Shown in pieces: positions 1-8,955 of a DNA stretch of 64,000 nt. Positions within the stretch are counted from its first letter, which is position 1. The number at the start of each line of letters is the position of its first letter. Where the stretch lies: NCBI GenBank assembly GCA_032068765.1, contig DAMBHY010000001.1, positions 124,001-188,000 of the forward strand, in the 5' to 3' direction. The notes beneath the pieces were generated by a model, which worked only from the letters and a program-made list of their open reading frames with translations, was not told the DNA's origin and ran no database searches. The translations under genes and the position numbers were made by a program. The DNA is from DAMBHY01 sp032068765. GTDB lineage: Bacteria > Bacteroidota > Bacteroidia > Bacteroidales > Dysgonomonadaceae.

Positions 1-1328
1 CAGAAGAAAATAAAGAGGAAGATAATGATCCTGAAAGCGTTACTAACCAAACATCCGAAGAAATTATATTAAATGATTATATTTCCGATGACGATATTCC
101 CGATGCGCATTTAGAAAATTATTCCAATAATTCAGATAAACAAAATCAGATTTTTATCTATCCTGATTCCGGAAATAATCTTTCAGAATTTCTTTTCAAA
201 CAAATCGAATTGCAAAATTTTGATGATCACAAACGCATTTTAGCAGAATATATTATTGGAAATCTAGACGAAAGCGGATATCTTGAAAGTGAACTTTCTG
301 CTATCGCAGATGATATATTCATTCACGAAAATATAGAAGTGAGCACTCTAGAACTTGAAGATATGCTCTACGAAATTCAAGATCTTGATCCAGCGGGAGT
401 TGGTGCGAGAGATTTGCAAGAATCGCTTCAACTTCAAATGATGCGTCGCGAAAAAACAGAAGTAAATCAATTAGCTCTCAAGGTTCTGGAGGATTATTTT
501 GAAGAATTTTCAAATAAACATTATGACAAAATCATCCGACAATTGGATATTTCGGAAATTCAACTGCAGGCAGCAATCGCAGAAATCCTCTCTTTGAATC
601 CCAAGCCAGGAGGTTCAATAAGCAATTCGATAGATAATTCACCAACCGATATTACTCCCGACTTTATCGTTGAAACTTTTGGAAATGAAATTGTAGTTTA
701 CCTCAACAATCAAAACATCCCTTTATTGACAGTCAACAAAGATTTCACCGAAATGATGAAAGGTTATCAGAACAATAAAGAAAGTATGTCTTCTGATGAC
801 AAGCAGGCATTGATTTTCATGAAACAAAAAGTAGATGCGGCAAAGTGGTTTATCGACGCTGTCAAACAACGTCAGACCACTCTTACGCGAACCATGCAAG
901 CAATAGTTAATTTTCAATATGATTTTTTCTTATCTGAAGATGAATCAGACCTGAAACCAATGAGACTGAAAGATATTGCGGAGGCTACCGGCTACGATAT
1001 CTCTACTATTTCTCGTGTAAGTATGAGCAAATATGTGCAAACCAATCAAGGCGTTTATTCTTTGAAATATTTTTTCTCTGACAGAATGCAAAATGACTCT
1101 GGGGAAGACGTTTCTACGCGAGAAATAAAATCCTTTCTAAAAAAAGAAATTGAAAAAGAAAATCCAGGCAGTCCTTTAACAGACCAACAACTTACAGAAA
1201 TTATGAATAAAAAAGGCTATCCGGTGGCACGGCGCACAGTTGCTAAATATCGTGAACAGCTAAATATTCCCGTTGCCCGCTTGAGAAGAAATTTTAACTT
1301 TGATAATAAATTAGACTCCACTACATAA
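1..1328 (+). CDS. rpoN: RNA polymerase sigma-54 factor RpoN (5' truncated by window edge)
   Basis: Alternative sigma factor that binds core RNA polymerase and -24/-12 promoters and needs AAA+ activators to melt DNA. The frame is open from base 3, so the true start and the glutamine-rich activator-interacting region lie before the window; the TTG at 210 is internal. The visible part starts in an acidic linker, then has the core-binding domain (NLDESGYLE, and DPAGVGARDLQE near residue 60 counted from 210), a helix-turn-helix (DIAEATGYDISTISRV) and near the C-terminus the diagnostic RpoN box ARRTVAKYRE that reads the -24 element. The stop TAA shares one base with the ATG of the next gene, implying co-transcription. 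Family assignment is secure. Confidence 0.96.
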   Translation, partial: EENKEEDNDPESVTNQTSEEIILNDYISDDDIPDAHLENYSNNSDKQNQIFIYPDSGNNLSEFLFKQIELQNFDDHKRILAEYIIGNLDESGYLESELSAIADDIFIHENIEVSTLELEDMLYEIQDLDPAGVGARDLQESLQLQMMRREKTEVNQLALKVLEDYFEEFSNKHYDKIIRQLDISEIQLQAAIAEILSLNPKPGGSISNSIDNSPTDITPDFIVETFGNEIVVYLNNQNIPLLTVNKDFTEMMKGYQNNKESMSSDDKQALIFMKQKVDAAKWFIDAVKQRQTTLTRTMQAIVNFQYDFFLSEDESDLKPMRLKDIAEATGYDISTISRVSMSKYVQTNQGVYSLKYFFSDRMQNDSGEDVSTREIKSFLKKEIEKENPGSPLTDQQLTEIMNKKGYPVARRTVAKYREQLNIPVARLRRNFNFDNKLDSTT

Positions 1329-1939
1329 TGAAATCTTTCGCGCACGTCATATCAAGTGTCTTTCAGCCATTGCTCATGCCGGTTTACAGTATAGCACTGC
1401 TTTTTGTATACACCTATTTCAGACTTATTTATTCAAATCATTTTTTTGGAGTAGTTTTGCCGGTAATTATTTTTTCTTTTGCAGTTCCTGCAGCACTTAT
1501 ATATTTAATGTATCGATTCAAACTCATCTCAGATTTGTCATTAAAAGTTAGAAAAGAACGATTTTTACCATATATCGCAACATTGCTCTCTTACAGCATC
1601 ATGATTTTCTACTATGCACGAATGCAGATGCCTTTGTGGTTTTTAATGCTTTGCAGTTCATCTATTATTGTGATGCTGATTGCAACCATTATTACGATTT
1701 GGTGGAAAATCAGTGCACATATGATTGGAGTTGGTGGCCTTGTTGGAGGAGTTTTAGGTATTAGTTATTTTGTTGAAGGCACTAATCCTTTCCAGATGTT
1801 TATTGCTCTTTTTATAATTTCAGGCTTGGTGGGCACTTCAAGGTTGATATTACAAAGACACACTCCCGCACAAGTATATGCCGGTTTCGCTTTAGGTTTT
1901 GCAGTTACGTTTTGCAGTATGGCTCACTGCCTGATTTAA
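1328..1939 (+). CDS. PAP2-superfamily-like integral membrane protein
   Basis: About 203 residues with roughly six hydrophobic segments. Degenerate PAP2 motifs can be traced in order: KVRKERFLP (motif 1-like), ISAHMIG around residue 130 (in place of PSGH) and SRLILQRHTPAQVYAG near the C-terminus (SR-x5-H-x3; the final Asp of motif 3 is replaced, reading HTPAQ). PAP2 enzymes dephosphorylate lipid phosphates such as undecaprenyl pyrophosphate or phosphatidylglycerol phosphate. The divergent motif residues leave catalytic activity uncertain. It overlaps rpoN by one base and is probably translated from the same mRNA. I assign the fold with fair confidence and no specific substrate. Confidence 0.7.
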   Translation: MKSFAHVISSVFQPLLMPVYSIALLFVYTYFRLIYSNHFFGVVLPVIIFSFAVPAALIYLMYRFKLISDLSLKVRKERFLPYIATLLSYSIMIFYYARMQMPLWFLMLCSSSIIVMLIATIITIWWKISAHMIGVGGLVGGVLGISYFVEGTNPFQMFIALFIISGLVGTSRLILQRHTPAQVYAGFALGFAVTFCSMAHCLI

Positions 1940-1962
1940 AAAATTTATTACAGCAAAACCAT

Positions 1963-1993
1963 TTTGACAATCAGAAAATTTGAATTACTTTTA
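1963..1993 (+). promoter_or_regulatory. Bacteroidota-type promoter for gcvH
   Basis: A -33 TTTG at 1963-1966 is followed after 19 bases by TACTTTTA at 1986-1993, matching 7 of 8 positions of the -7 consensus TAnnTTTG. This puts the transcript start near 1998 and leaves a leader of about 30 bases before gcvH. Spacing and both boxes fit the housekeeping promoter of the phylum. Confidence 0.6.
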
Positions 1994-2026
1994 CAACAAA
2001 ATTTAAACCAATTAGAAAAATAAATT

Positions 2027-2407
2027 ATGAATTTTCCAGAAAATTTAAAATACTCAAATGATCATGAATGGATCAGAGTAGAAGGTAACGAAGCTTATAT
2101 CGGAATTACAGACTTTGCACAAGGCGAACTTGGTGAAATTGTTTATGTTGACGTAGACACTGTAGGTGAAACTAAAAGTGCAGGTGATGTATTTGGAAGC
2201 ATCGAAGCAGTTAAGACTGTATCTGACCTTATGATGCCTGTAGCAGGTGAAGTTTTAGAAGTAAACGAAAAATTAGAAGATGCTCCTGAAACTGTAAATT
2301 CTGACCCTTATGGTGAAGGTTGGATTATCAAAATCGCATTGGAAAATGCTGAAGAGGTAAATAATCTAATGACTTCTGAAGCTTATAAAGCATTCATTGG
2401 AAAATAA
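2027..2407 (+). CDS. gcvH: Glycine cleavage system H protein
   Basis: Lipoyl carrier that shuttles the aminomethyl group between the P, T and L proteins of the glycine cleavage complex. The 126-residue length is typical. The lipoylation motif GSIEAVKTVSDL is present with Lys63 as the expected lipoyl-lysine; the N-terminal HEWIRVEGNEAYIGITDFAQ and the C-terminal GEGWIIKI are both classic. None of gcvT, gcvP or a lipoyl ligase gene is in this window, so it appears to stand alone here, with its own promoter (1963-1993) and terminator (2428-2468). Confidence 0.97.
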   Translation: MNFPENLKYSNDHEWIRVEGNEAYIGITDFAQGELGEIVYVDVDTVGETKSAGDVFGSIEAVKTVSDLMMPVAGEVLEVNEKLEDAPETVNSDPYGEGWIIKIALENAEEVNNLMTSEAYKAFIGK

Positions 2408-2427
2408 TTAAATTTTAAAATACAGAT

Positions 2428-2468
2428 AAAGGGAGTACTATTTTACAAAAATAGAATTCCCTTTTTTT
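2428..2468 (+). terminator. Intrinsic terminator after gcvH
   Basis: AAAGGGA (2428-2434) pairs with TCCCTTT (2458-2464), with an inner CTATTTT/AAAATAG stem, followed by a run of T ending at 2468. It separates gcvH from purE, whose ATG is 13 bases downstream, so purE may also be controlled by read-through. Confidence 0.75.
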
Positions 2469-2480
2469 ACATTCACAGTT

Positions 2481-2987
2481 ATGACACCACTCGTTAGTAT
2501 AATTATGGGCAGCACTTCCGATATGCCCGTGATGGAAAAAGCAGCAAAGTTTTTTGATGAAATGCAGATTCCTTTCGAAATCAACGCACTGTCTGCTCAC
2601 CGTACTCCCGAGGCAGTAGAAAGTTTTGCAAAAAATGCGAGAGAGAGAGGAATAAAAGTAATTATCGCCGCCGCTGGAATGGCTGCACATCTTCCCGGAG
2701 TAATTGCCTCAATGACAACAATTCCCGTAATTGGGGTTCCTATTAACGCCTCTTTGGATGGAATGGATGCTCTGCTTGCAATAGTTCAAATGCCTCCTGG
2801 AATTCCCGTTGCGACAGTAGGAATTAACGGCTCACTTAACGCAGCTATCCTTGCTTTGCAAATGATTGCTACAGGCGACGAAAACATGCAGCAAAAACTA
2901 ATAAACTACAAAGAAAGTCTGAAAGACAAAATCACCAAAGCAAATAAAGATTTAGCGGAGGTTAAGTTTAATTTTAAAACGAATTAA
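2481..2987 (+). CDS. purE: 5-(carboxyamino)imidazole ribonucleotide mutase PurE
   Basis: Converts N5-CAIR to CAIR in de novo purine synthesis. The 168-residue length fits class I PurE. The N-terminal IMGSTSDMPVM phosphate-binding loop, the SAHRTPE motif with the catalytic His near residue 42, the IAAAGMAAHLPGV loop and PVIGVP are all visible. The partner carboxylase PurK is not adjacent. It lies just after the gcvH terminator and 28 bases before the glycosyltransferase gene. Identification is secure. Confidence 0.97.
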   Translation: MTPLVSIIMGSTSDMPVMEKAAKFFDEMQIPFEINALSAHRTPEAVESFAKNARERGIKVIIAAAGMAAHLPGVIASMTTIPVIGVPINASLDGMDALLAIVQMPPGIPVATVGINGSLNAAILALQMIATGDENMQQKLINYKESLKDKITKANKDLAEVKFNFKTN

Positions 2988-3015
2988 AATCGTAAATATC
3001 CGTTATTTTTACTAA

Positions 3016-3822
3016 ATGCAGACTAATATGGAAGATATGCCGATTGTATCCGTTATTATACCTGTTTATAATGGGGAAAAATATATTGAAAAATGCCTCG
3101 AAATGATGGCACGGCAAACCTATGCCAATTTGGAAGTTATATTGGTAAATGATGGATCAACCGACAATAGCGCGGAACTTCTCGAAAAATCTCCTTACAA
3201 AGTGATTACTCACGACAAAAACAAAGGTCTCTCTCAGGCTCGAAACACTGGAATTGATGCTGCAAAGGGGAAATACTTACATTTTTTGGATGTGGATGAC
3301 GCTATCAATGACAACTATTACTCCAATATGGTTTGCGCTTTAGTAGAGACCGACGCCGACATTGCGTTGGGAGGAATGGTGAATGAGAGAAACAAATCGA
3401 AAACTCAAAAATTTAAGAAAAAATCAGTTTACGTTTCCACAAAAGACAAGATGCAGGTTTCATACGTTGGAAAATGGGGCTTTGTGTGGAGATATGTATT
3501 CAAACTCGATTTCATAAAGAAAAATAATTTGAGATTTGAAGTAGGAAGATTTATAGAGGATTTGATTTTTTCGGTTCCAGCTGTTTATTTTGCAAATAAA
3601 ATTGTGACTGTTCCCAATACAGAATATTATTATTCCTATTCTGAAAACTCGATACTGACAAACAAGGATAAAGATCACGCACTCAAGCGAAGAAATGACA
3701 GAAAGCATGCTCAGGAAAAGATTCTTCAATTTGCAGAAGAGCATAATTTTAAATTACCTGGCGTGAATACCGGGAAAATAAAATATATTCTCACGAAAAT
3801 AAAAAATAAGATAATTAACTAA
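3016..3822 (+). CDS. Glycosyltransferase family 2 (GT-A fold)
   Basis: Inverting glycosyltransferase of the GT2 type. The N-terminal VSVIIPVYNGEKYIEKCL, the nucleotide-binding VNDGSTDNS (residues about 42-50), GLSQARNTGIDAAKG and the metal-binding FLDVDDAI (DxD-like) follow in the normal order. No membrane segment is evident, so it is probably a cytoplasmic enzyme acting on a lipid-linked or surface glycan. Translation may start at ATG 3016 or at the second ATG at 3028. Only 18 bases separate it from the Stealth-family gene, which suggests both modify one surface polysaccharide. Donor and acceptor cannot be read from the sequence. Confidence 0.9.
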   Translation: MQTNMEDMPIVSVIIPVYNGEKYIEKCLEMMARQTYANLEVILVNDGSTDNSAELLEKSPYKVITHDKNKGLSQARNTGIDAAKGKYLHFLDVDDAINDNYYSNMVCALVETDADIALGGMVNERNKSKTQKFKKKSVYVSTKDKMQVSYVGKWGFVWRYVFKLDFIKKNNLRFEVGRFIEDLIFSVPAVYFANKIVTVPNTEYYYSYSENSILTNKDKDHALKRRNDRKHAQEKILQFAEEHNFKLPGVNTGKIKYILTKIKNKIIN

Positions 3823-3840
3823 TAATCTTTACTAAAGAAA

Positions 3841-4833
3841 ATGGATATAGATTTCGTAGTGACATGGGTGGACATGGACGACCCAAAATGGCAGGCAGAT
3901 TTTGCAAAATACAGTGGTAAGATTGATAATTCGAAAAATGAAGTCGCAATATCCAGATTTCGTGATTATGGATTACTTAAATATTGGTTCAGAGGTGTTG
4001 AGAAATTTGCACCTTGGGTGCGAAAAATTCATTTTGTAACGTGTGGACAAAAACCAGAATGGCTGGATGAAACCCATCCAAAACTGGCATTGGTAAATCA
4101 TACCGATTACATTCCAAATGAATTTTTGCCCGTTTTCAATTCATCGCTCATCGAACTTTATCTCCATAAAATACCCGATTTGGCAGAACATTTTGTGTAT
4201 TTCAATGACGATTTCCACATCATCAACCATGTGTCACCAGAGCGTTTTTTCAAAAATGGATTGCCAAACGATATAGCCACTTTTAGAATAAATCTTGGAA
4301 CAAGTCTTTGGGCAAAATGTCTTAAAAACAATATAAGGATAATCAATCAAAAATTTGACAAAAAAGAAGTTTTTAAGCGCGACCACGACAAATGGTTTCA
4401 TCCATCATATGGGAAAAAAGCAAATTTGAATAAATTGCTGCGCTCTTCCAACAAGTTTTACACATTGCGCACGCCGCATAATGCTCAACCCTATCTTAAA
4501 TCGACTTTTGAAGAAGTGTGGGAATACGCAGGAGAAGAATTGACGCGCGTATCTAAAAATCGTTTCCGTAGTCCGGAAGATTACACGCAGGAATTATTCA
4601 GAACATGGCAAATTTGTCGTTCTAATTTCAATGCGTACAATACTTATCAGGACACCAAAATGTTTCCACTAATATTAAAATCCAAGAAAGCAATTAAAGC
4701 AATTAATGATCAGTCATACAAGCTGGTATGCATTAATGATAACCAACATATACGCAATTACGAAAAGGTAATGTCGGATATAGAAAATGCATTTGAAAAA
4801 ATTCTTCCGGAAAAATCCAGCTTCGAGTTGTAA
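3841..4833 (+). CDS. Stealth-family capsular polysaccharide phosphotransferase
   Basis: Stealth proteins transfer hexose-1-phosphate in capsule synthesis and resemble eukaryotic GlcNAc-1-phosphotransferase. Conserved region 1 is clear at the N-terminus (DIDFVVTWVDMDDPKW). Region 2 follows: RFRDYGLLKYWFRGVEKFAPWV, then HFVTCGQKPEWL, FNSSLIELYLHKIP and FVYFNDDFHI, which holds the catalytic acidic residues. Regions 3 and 4 (HAQPYL-like and the Arg/Phe-rich block near residues 230-265) are recognisable. The 330-residue length is normal. It sits directly downstream of a GT2 gene but outside any obvious capsule operon (no Wzx, Wzy or Wza nearby). Confidence 0.9.
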   Translation: MDIDFVVTWVDMDDPKWQADFAKYSGKIDNSKNEVAISRFRDYGLLKYWFRGVEKFAPWVRKIHFVTCGQKPEWLDETHPKLALVNHTDYIPNEFLPVFNSSLIELYLHKIPDLAEHFVYFNDDFHIINHVSPERFFKNGLPNDIATFRINLGTSLWAKCLKNNIRIINQKFDKKEVFKRDHDKWFHPSYGKKANLNKLLRSSNKFYTLRTPHNAQPYLKSTFEEVWEYAGEELTRVSKNRFRSPEDYTQELFRTWQICRSNFNAYNTYQDTKMFPLILKSKKAIKAINDQSYKLVCINDNQHIRNYEKVMSDIENAFEKILPEKSSFEL

Positions 4834-4922
4834 AAAATGCAAACTTTTCTATATGTTTAGCGTTTCATCATTAAACTCTTATTAATAAAACAATCAAATA
4901 ATAAACACTAAAATAAAAAATT

Positions 4923-5438
4923 ATGAAACGCAGATTAACAAACGTATTTCTATCACTCCTTGTTGTATTGGGGTTGGGTGGATTGAGTTCTTGTAGCTCT
5001 GACAACAATTACGACAATTATGATGAAATACAGCACATGATTGATCAATCATTAAATGGTCAATGGACTATTGTAAATATCAAGATAAATAAAGCAGACT
5101 GGAATTGGGTTCTTGAAGATAAAAACAAACCCGAAATGGGAGGTCATTATGAAGCTACTGCTCAATTACCTGAATTAACAGAAAATATTTATAAAGAAGG
5201 TGCAGTTTTAGGATACATCATTTTACCTAACAATGTTCAAAAACCACTTCCTTGGATAAATACATATTCTACAATTGTTAATAACCAAAACATAACGTTT
5301 TCTGAAACTATTAGTTATGATGTACAATTTGTTGCAGGTAAACAAAGTAATGTATTATTTACAATAAAAGATTCAGACTTGGCAAATGACCAAAATGCAC
5401 CTCAAGATTACAACTTTAAAATTGTACTCATTTGGTAA
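4923..5438 (+). CDS. Hypothetical lipoprotein
   Basis: 171 residues with a lipoprotein signal peptide: basic MKRRLTN, a hydrophobic core and the lipobox LSSC with Cys24 as the lipidated residue, followed by a Ser/Asp/Asn-rich linker. The mature part (residues about 45-171) reads as a beta-rich domain that I do not recognise. Its stop codon TAA (5436-5438) directly abuts the stop of folC on the other strand with no gap. Function unknown; location outer-membrane or periplasmic by inference from the lipobox. Confidence 0.8.
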   Translation: MKRRLTNVFLSLLVVLGLGGLSSCSSDNNYDNYDEIQHMIDQSLNGQWTIVNIKINKADWNWVLEDKNKPEMGGHYEATAQLPELTENIYKEGAVLGYIILPNNVQKPLPWINTYSTIVNNQNITFSETISYDVQFVAGKQSNVLFTIKDSDLANDQNAPQDYNFKIVLIW

Positions 5439-6725
5439 TTAGATAAACAATGGTAAAGCGTCCGCTACAATAAAAGAACTACCGCCGATGAAAATGAAAT
5501 CTTTTTCGTCGGCGTTTTTTTGTGCAGCTTCTACCGCTTCTTTCACGGTTGGATAAGTATTACCGTCTAATCCGAAAGTGTTTGCAAGCATTTTTAAATC
5601 CTTTTCAGGTAATGCACGCTCAATAGATGCTTTAGTAAAATAATACGTGGCATTTTGGGGCATCATTCCTAATACTTTTGAAATATCTTTATCATTTACC
5701 ATTCCGAAAACGATATGTAGTTTGTCATATTTTTCTTGTGATAATTGCTCAACAATGTATTTTATGCCGTGAGAATTGTGTCCGGTATCGGTAACAATTT
5801 TAGGATTTTCCCCTAAGATTTGCCAGCGTCCTGTAAGGTGTGTAAGATTTACTACGTTTGCAAAACCTTTTGCGACAATTTCTTTTGAAATATGATATCC
5901 TCGTCTATTCAATTGTTGGATGGCGGTAAGCACGGTTTTTGTGTTTTTTTGCTGAGCAAATCCTCCCAAAGGATTGATTACGCCATCAAATTCTCCACCA
6001 GCAATTTTCCAACCCTCAGCAACTTTTTCAATCTTTCCGATTTCTTCATTTTTATCAGCAAAAATGATAGGAGCGTGCATTTTTTCCGCAGTTTCTACAA
6101 ATACATTTTTAATCTCAGCATCATCAGCCTCCCCTATAACGACAGGAGTTGACGGCTTGATGATTCCCGCTTTTTCACGGGCAATTTTCGGCAATGTATC
6201 GCCCAAAAACTTCACATGATCGAGACCTATGTTGGTGATAATACTCAATATGGGAGAAATAATGTTAGTACTGTCTAATCGTCCACCCAATCCTACTTCT
6301 ATAATAGCAATGTCCACTTTTTGTTCAGCAAAGTATAGGAAAGCCATCTCCATGCTCAATTCAAAAAATGAAGGACATATCGGTTCGAACGTCTCACGAT
6401 GTTTTTCGACGAAATCAACAATAAAATCCTTATCAATCATCTCTCCATTCACACGGATGCGCTCGCGAAAGTCTACCAAATGAGGAGATGTGTACAACCC
6501 TACTTTATATCCAGCAGTTTGCAATACTGAAGCTAAAAGATGGGATGTAGAACCCTTACCGTTTGTTCCTCCCACGTGTATAGTTTTGAAGCGGGTATGC
6601 GGGTGATTGAAGTATTTATCCAGTGCTAGACTATTGTCCAGTCCTTCTTTGTAGGCCTTCTCTCCTACCCTTTGGTATTCGGGCAGTTGAGCGTATAGAT
6701 ATACTAATGTTTCTTCGTAATTCAT
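5439..6725 (-). CDS. folC: Bifunctional folylpolyglutamate synthase / dihydrofolate synthase
   Basis: Mur-ligase-type enzyme that adds glutamate to dihydropteroate and to folates with ATP. I chose the ATG at 6725, giving 428 residues beginning MNYEETLVYL; a longer in-frame reading to 6800 would run through the terminator hairpin of the upstream gene. The P-loop GGTNGKGSTS is at about residues 52-61, the middle domain has SFFELSMEMAFLYFA and VGLGGRLDSTN, and DTGHNSHG corresponds to the family's DGAHN motif with Thr/Gly in place of Gly/Ala. Tail-to-tail with the lipoprotein gene at 4923, sharing no spacer. Confidence 0.95.
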   Translation of the reverse strand: MNYEETLVYLYAQLPEYQRVGEKAYKEGLDNSLALDKYFNHPHTRFKTIHVGGTNGKGSTSHLLASVLQTAGYKVGLYTSPHLVDFRERIRVNGEMIDKDFIVDFVEKHRETFEPICPSFFELSMEMAFLYFAEQKVDIAIIEVGLGGRLDSTNIISPILSIITNIGLDHVKFLGDTLPKIAREKAGIIKPSTPVVIGEADDAEIKNVFVETAEKMHAPIIFADKNEEIGKIEKVAEGWKIAGGEFDGVINPLGGFAQQKNTKTVLTAIQQLNRRGYHISKEIVAKGFANVVNLTHLTGRWQILGENPKIVTDTGHNSHGIKYIVEQLSQEKYDKLHIVFGMVNDKDISKVLGMMPQNATYYFTKASIERALPEKDLKMLANTFGLDGNTYPTVKEAVEAAQKNADEKDFIFIGGSSFIVADALPLFI

Positions 6726-6762
6726 AATTGACGAGGTTGTATAGTTTAAATAAACAGTATTT

Positions 6763-6802
6763 AAAAATGCGTAATGCAGTTTGTAGGCTGCACCACGCAT
6801 TT
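6763..6802 (-). terminator. Intrinsic terminator of the DPP III gene
   Basis: Read on the minus strand, AAATGCGT pairs with ACGCATTT with a nested TGCAG/CTGCA stem, and a T-run follows. It lies between the DPP III stop (6838) and the folC start (6725), so the two genes are probably separate transcripts. Confidence 0.75.
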
Positions 6803-6837
6803 AATTATTCATTTTTTTAAATTCTTAAATTTCTAAT

Positions 6838-8898
6838 TTATTTGTCATTCCAGGTTGGCAATACAGAATATTCCTGTGAATAACGAAGATGTTGGTTTAC
6901 GAAGTTTTCGTCATAAGAAATCTTCACGTCTGTAATCTTTCCGTTCTTGTCAGTTACGGGAGTGTAAATAGGATTTACAAATCCGCGATAAGGTGCAAGA
7001 TTCAGTTTTGCATATCTTTCCAAAACTTCTTTGTGAAGAACAGGGTCCACTTTCACTGCATATTTCTCAACTAAAGCTTTTCCGGCAGCATAATCGCCAG
7101 TAGATTTGATGCGCTGAATTTCAGCCAAAAGTTTTCCGAACAATTGGCGAACCTTAGCGTAGTCATTCACTACTACGAAAGTTTTTCCGTCACGTTTTTT
7201 CAATTCTACTACATTTTCTGCTTTCCCATTTTCGTATACATAATGAGCGATAAGCGCACGGTCGCGCATGTGTGCTTCTTCAATATCTTTTCCTGGTTGA
7301 ATTCGTGTAAGCTGTGTCATTAAACCATTCATCAAGAAACTGTAATATTCTGCTTTATACGCTTCAGGGTCAGGAAGAAGTTTCAAATCCATCATCTTTT
7401 TATCACCCATATAATACAATCCAAACAAGTCGGCACGTGCTTCTTCGATAGTTGAACCGTTTTCTTTTAATGCACCGTCCATCACGCCGGGCAACATTTT
7501 ACCAGAACCGTGACCCAAACATTCGTGAAGGTCGGTATGAAGGTTGTTGGTCAATGATGCAAATTTCTTAGCCCGTTCTCTTTCCACATCACTCCACATA
7601 AATTCTTCGCCGAAACCATTGCCCAAAGATGCTTTGTCATAAGCTTCAGTAATGTTTTCGATGGTTACAGATTTAGAACCGTAATGAGCACGAATCCAGT
7701 TAGCATTTGGGAGATTGATTCCAATAGGAGTTGATGGATAGCAGTCACCGCCAAGCATGGCCGCAGTAATTACTTTCGCTGATACTCCTTTCACTTTTTC
7801 TTTTTTAAATTTCGGGTCGATAGGAGAATTGTTTTCAAACCATTGCGCGTTTTCGCTGATGATAGCGGTACGTTTGGTGGCTTCTATATTTTTAAAGTTC
7901 ACGATAGATTCCCATGTAGCTTTCAAGCCAAGAGGGTCAGCATAACTTTCGATAAAACCATTTACGAAATCAACAGTTGACTCCAAATCCTGAACCCATT
8001 TGATAGAATAATCGTCAAATGTTTTCAAATCGCCGGATTTATAGAAAGAAATTAACGAATTGATAACTGCTTTTTGTTTATCGTTTTCAGCAACTCCCGC
8101 TGCTTTTTCCAACCATCCAACAATGCGTGTGATAGCTTCGGAGTACAAGCCACCTACTTTGTAAACTTGTTCCTGCATTTTTCCATTTCTCATTACAAAA
8201 CGGCTGTTGAGGCCGTATGAAATTGGAGTGCTGTCATTAGGATTTTGCATTGCAGCGTAGAAACTTTCCGCTTGTTTTTGGGTAACTCCATCGTAGAAGT
8301 TTACTGCAGAAGTTTTAACCACATCTACGCCCGAAGCCTGATTTGTACGTTTGGGCATCACATTCGGGTCAAACATTACCGGAGTGATTTCAGCAAGGAA
8401 AGCATCCACAGATTGACCTGGTCTAACGGGAATGCTTTCAGGTTTCAAAGCTTTTACAGCTTCCGCGAAAAATTCTTTTGAAAATCCGGGAATGAATTTG
8501 TCTTCTGAATAATGGTGGTGAATACCATTTGCCATCCAAATACGTTTAAGATAAATCTCCAGATTTTTCCAATCTTGAGAATTTTTGTCGCCTTTGTATT
8601 CAGTATAAATATTTTCCAATGTGCGGCGGATTGCCAGGTTGTATTTGTTATGTTGGTCGTAAAGAATATCTCGTCCTTCTACCGCAGCCTGAGAAAGATA
8701 AAAGATAAGTTCTTTTTGTTGTAAAGACAAACTTTCGAAGCCGGGCACTTCGTAACGAAGAATTTCTATATCGGCAAAACGGTCCACCTTGTATTCAAAC
8801 GCAGAATCCTTAGCGGTATTTTCAACCGTTTCACTTTTTTTGTTGGTACAAGATGCCAACAGACACAAAGTTGTGAACATACAGATAATTTTTTTCAT
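6838..8898 (-). CDS. Dipeptidyl peptidase III family lipoprotein (peptidase M49)
   Basis: Zinc exopeptidase that releases dipeptides from peptide N-termini. The 686-residue length fits bacterial DPP III. The zinc motif is HECLGH (His458, Glu459, His463), the HExxGH form characteristic of M49, and the second metal motif EEARAD follows at about 485-490. The N-terminus MKKIICMFTTLCLLASC ends in a lipobox (ASC, Cys17), so the enzyme should be membrane-anchored on the periplasmic or outer-membrane side, unlike the cytosolic eukaryotic enzyme. A candidate -7 element lies about 50 bases upstream. Role inferred: final steps of extracytoplasmic peptide degradation. Confidence 0.95.
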   Translation of the reverse strand: MKKIICMFTTLCLLASCTNKKSETVENTAKDSAFEYKVDRFADIEILRYEVPGFESLSLQQKELIFYLSQAAVEGRDILYDQHNKYNLAIRRTLENIYTEYKGDKNSQDWKNLEIYLKRIWMANGIHHHYSEDKFIPGFSKEFFAEAVKALKPESIPVRPGQSVDAFLAEITPVMFDPNVMPKRTNQASGVDVVKTSAVNFYDGVTQKQAESFYAAMQNPNDSTPISYGLNSRFVMRNGKMQEQVYKVGGLYSEAITRIVGWLEKAAGVAENDKQKAVINSLISFYKSGDLKTFDDYSIKWVQDLESTVDFVNGFIESYADPLGLKATWESIVNFKNIEATKRTAIISENAQWFENNSPIDPKFKKEKVKGVSAKVITAAMLGGDCYPSTPIGINLPNANWIRAHYGSKSVTIENITEAYDKASLGNGFGEEFMWSDVERERAKKFASLTNNLHTDLHECLGHGSGKMLPGVMDGALKENGSTIEEARADLFGLYYMGDKKMMDLKLLPDPEAYKAEYYSFLMNGLMTQLTRIQPGKDIEEAHMRDRALIAHYVYENGKAENVVELKKRDGKTFVVVNDYAKVRQLFGKLLAEIQRIKSTGDYAAGKALVEKYAVKVDPVLHKEVLERYAKLNLAPYRGFVNPIYTPVTDKNGKITDVKISYDENFVNQHLRYSQEYSVLPTWNDK

Positions 8899-8946
8899 AA
8901 ATGTTTACGCTTTTCTTTAAGATTATGTTTTAGTATTTAAGCAATA

Positions 8947-8954
8947 CAAATATA
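8947..8954 (-). promoter_or_regulatory. Candidate -7 element for the DPP III gene
   Basis: The minus strand reads TATATTTG, a full match to TAnnTTTG, just downstream of the stop of the YiiX-like gene. No convincing -33 TTTG is seen at the right spacing. The leader would be about 45 bases. Confidence 0.35.
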
Positions 8955-8955
8955 C

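Noticed and set aside
6726..6800. N-terminal extension of FolC
   Set aside because: Runs through the terminator of the DPP III gene; homologous part starts at MNYEETL.
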